This document shows, one piece after another, positions 53,654 through 54,626 of a stretch of DNA of 54,626 nucleotides (positions are counted from its first letter, which is position 1; each line of letters starts with the position of its first letter). This DNA comes from Planctomycetia bacterium (GTDB lineage: Bacteria > Planctomycetota > Planctomycetia > Pirellulales > Thermoguttaceae). Position numbers and translations under genes: made by a program. The notes beneath the pieces were generated by a model. It worked only from the letters and a program-made list of their open reading frames with translations, was not told where the DNA came from and searched no databases. The DNA lies in the NCBI GenBank assembly GCA_030537455.1, contig JAUNMR010000028.1, forward strand, positions 1-54,626. Reading direction: 5' to 3'.

Positions 53654-54283
53654 ATGGACATGGCCAGCATTCGCAAACAGCGCACACGAGGCGACCAGAA
53701 GCGTAAGAAGAGAACGCACGGCGCTCTAGACGCGGTTTCCACGCGTTATACAGTGTTGTTGTGTTGTCTCTTATACTGTCTAACGCCCTCGTTTGTCTAC
53801 TGCTATTGCGCCGGTTGCCAATGCCACGCGAAGTGGCGCTGTTGTTGTGACGATGAGGAGACGAGGCAGTCTCACGAAGTCGCGCACAATCACGCGGCTC
53901 CGCATAGCTGTTGTAAGAGGGACTCAACCCCGAAGCCGACACGAGAGTGTTGCGCCTGTGAATCGCAAGAGAATGGCGTCTCTGGTATACGCGTGGTCGA
54001 ATTCTTCCCGGCACACAAGACCTTGGATGATAAGGACGCCGCCGCCAGTCCAGGGCGTTCGAAGAAATGCCAGGTTTTCTATAAATTGCCAATGAACGTC
54101 TCGGAAGAGAACGCACAGCAGCGGCGCTGTGTGCTAGAGACGCTTTCGTTCATTGGCGACGTTATCACGAGCGTTATAAAAGATAATTCTTATAAGCGTT
54201 TGAGCTTGAGTCGCGATTTCTATCGCGTCCACGCTCCTCCTTCCATTCGTCTTCATTTACTTTTGGGCGTGCTACTGAATTGA
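53654..54283 (+). CDS. Cys/His-rich small protein, possibly metal-related
   Basis: 209 residues; an alternative ATG at 53660 gives two fewer, and no clear ribosome binding site supports either. A basic start is followed by one hydrophobic stretch (YTVLLCCLLYCLTPSFVYCY) and then a cluster of Cys and His: CAGCQCHAKWRCCCDDEE, HNHAAPHSCCK and ECCACESQE. The C-terminus ends RVHAPPSIRLHLLLGVLLN, a hydrophobic PPxIRLHLLL end seen in small planctomycete membrane proteins. I do not recognise the family with certainty; a metal-binding membrane or periplasmic protein is the best reading. It follows the PepSY gene by 67 bp on the same strand. Confidence 0.6.
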   Translation: MDMASIRKQRTRGDQKRKKRTHGALDAVSTRYTVLLCCLLYCLTPSFVYCYCAGCQCHAKWRCCCDDEETRQSHEVAHNHAAPHSCCKRDSTPKPTRECCACESQENGVSGIRVVEFFPAHKTLDDKDAAASPGRSKKCQVFYKLPMNVSEENAQQRRCVLETLSFIGDVITSVIKDNSYKRLSLSRDFYRVHAPPSIRLHLLLGVLLN

Positions 54284-54396
54284 CGACGTAGCGTTGACTC
54301 CGTTCGCCTAAAACGTAATTTGAAAGAAACAGAAATTGCGCTCATCGGGAAATCTAACAACAGAATCGAGCGCGTTTCACCAGAAGGAGAAATACT

Positions 54397-54626
54397 ATGA
54401 CCTTTAAAAACCCCGCTCTTTGGGTTGTTTGTTGCGGCGTCCTCTTGATCGGAGCTTCGAGCTTTGTCGGCGCTAATTCCAGCAAAGACGACAAATCCTG
54501 CGACTGTGGCGACAAGTGCGCCTGCGAAGCGCCTTGTACGTGCGAATCTGCCTGTAAGTGCGACGACGACTGCGCCTGCGACGCGCCTTGCACGTGCGAA
54601 TCCGCCTGTAAGTTTGGCGACGACTG
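54397..54626 (+). CDS. exported metallothionein-like Cys-repeat protein (truncated by window end)
   Basis: The first 76 residues are visible; the gene runs off the window. AAGGAG (54383-54388) precedes the ATG. The signal peptide is ALWVVCCGVLLIGASSFVGA. It then enters an 18-residue repeat, CACEAPCTCESACKCDDD followed by CACDAPCTCESACKFGDD, from a 54-bp DNA repeat (54517 and 54571). CxCxxxCxCxxxC spacing and alternating acidic residues are what metallothioneins use for d10 metal clusters, but here the protein is exported, which is unusual. The repeat count is unknown. It follows the Cys/His-rich gene by ~110 bp and likely belongs to the same locus. Confidence 0.7.
   Translation, partial: MTFKNPALWVVCCGVLLIGASSFVGANSSKDDKSCDCGDKCACEAPCTCESACKCDDDCACDAPCTCESACKFGDD

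Overview
The window reads as a chromosomal segment of a planctomycete (Planctomycetota, probably Pirellulales-like; the order is inference). Three genes encode DUF1559 pseudopilins, with GFTLVELL at the N-terminus and an HSGGVN...DGSVRF-type C-terminus. There is a 3742-residue exported protein carrying the planctomycetal LEERQMLS motif, twin-arginine or lipoprotein signals on many products, an enlarged SecA, and small exported EF-hand proteins. I see no rRNA, tRNA, CRISPR array, transposase or phage gene. Base composition looks even across the window.

Layout. 0-0.5 kb holds a 170-bp tandem repeat rich in hairpins. 0.8-2.9 kb is a large cytoplasmic protein with a TerD-like C-terminus. 3.0-4.7 kb (minus) is the first DUF1559 pseudopilin plus lipoprotein pair, divergent from a Tat-exported Gfo/Idh/MocA protein (5.5-6.7 kb). 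6.9-13.8 kb (minus) holds a Tat-exported metallophosphoesterase, the Mg2+ channel MgtE, and a large anti-sigma factor overlapping its ECF sigma factor. 14.0-16.2 kb (plus) carries an esterase and a GH43 glycosidase. 16.3-23.1 kb (minus) holds a duplicated DUF1559-like exported protein, an alpha/beta hydrolase, the second DUF1559/lipoprotein pair and a PilB/GspE ATPase. 23.4-25.9 kb is an EF-hand protein convergent with a TraB-family protein.

26.7-37.9 kb is one giant surface-protein gene containing about twenty propeller-like repeats, an embedded trypsin-like protease with an intact triad, Ig-like modules and Asn/Thr-rich linkers. It is followed by secA, gyrA, an FtsX-type ABC permease with a His/Asp-rich loop paired with a DUF3299-like membrane protein, and an NAD-type isocitrate dehydrogenase.

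The last 5 kb (49.5-54.6) is the most interesting region. A promoter overlapped by two identical-architecture palindromes (GTTAG-N6-CTAAC, centres 22 bp apart) precedes the third DUF1559/lipoprotein pair. Two small exported EF-hand proteins follow, one with CSGGGC repeats, then a PepSY-type four-helix membrane protein, a Cys/His-rich protein and an exported metallothionein-like repeat protein cut by the window end. I infer a metal-responsive (possibly iron) cell-envelope locus. Starts were reassigned to internal codons wherever a Shine-Dalgarno sequence, signal peptide or family length argued for it. Coordinates of short sites may be off by one or two bases.
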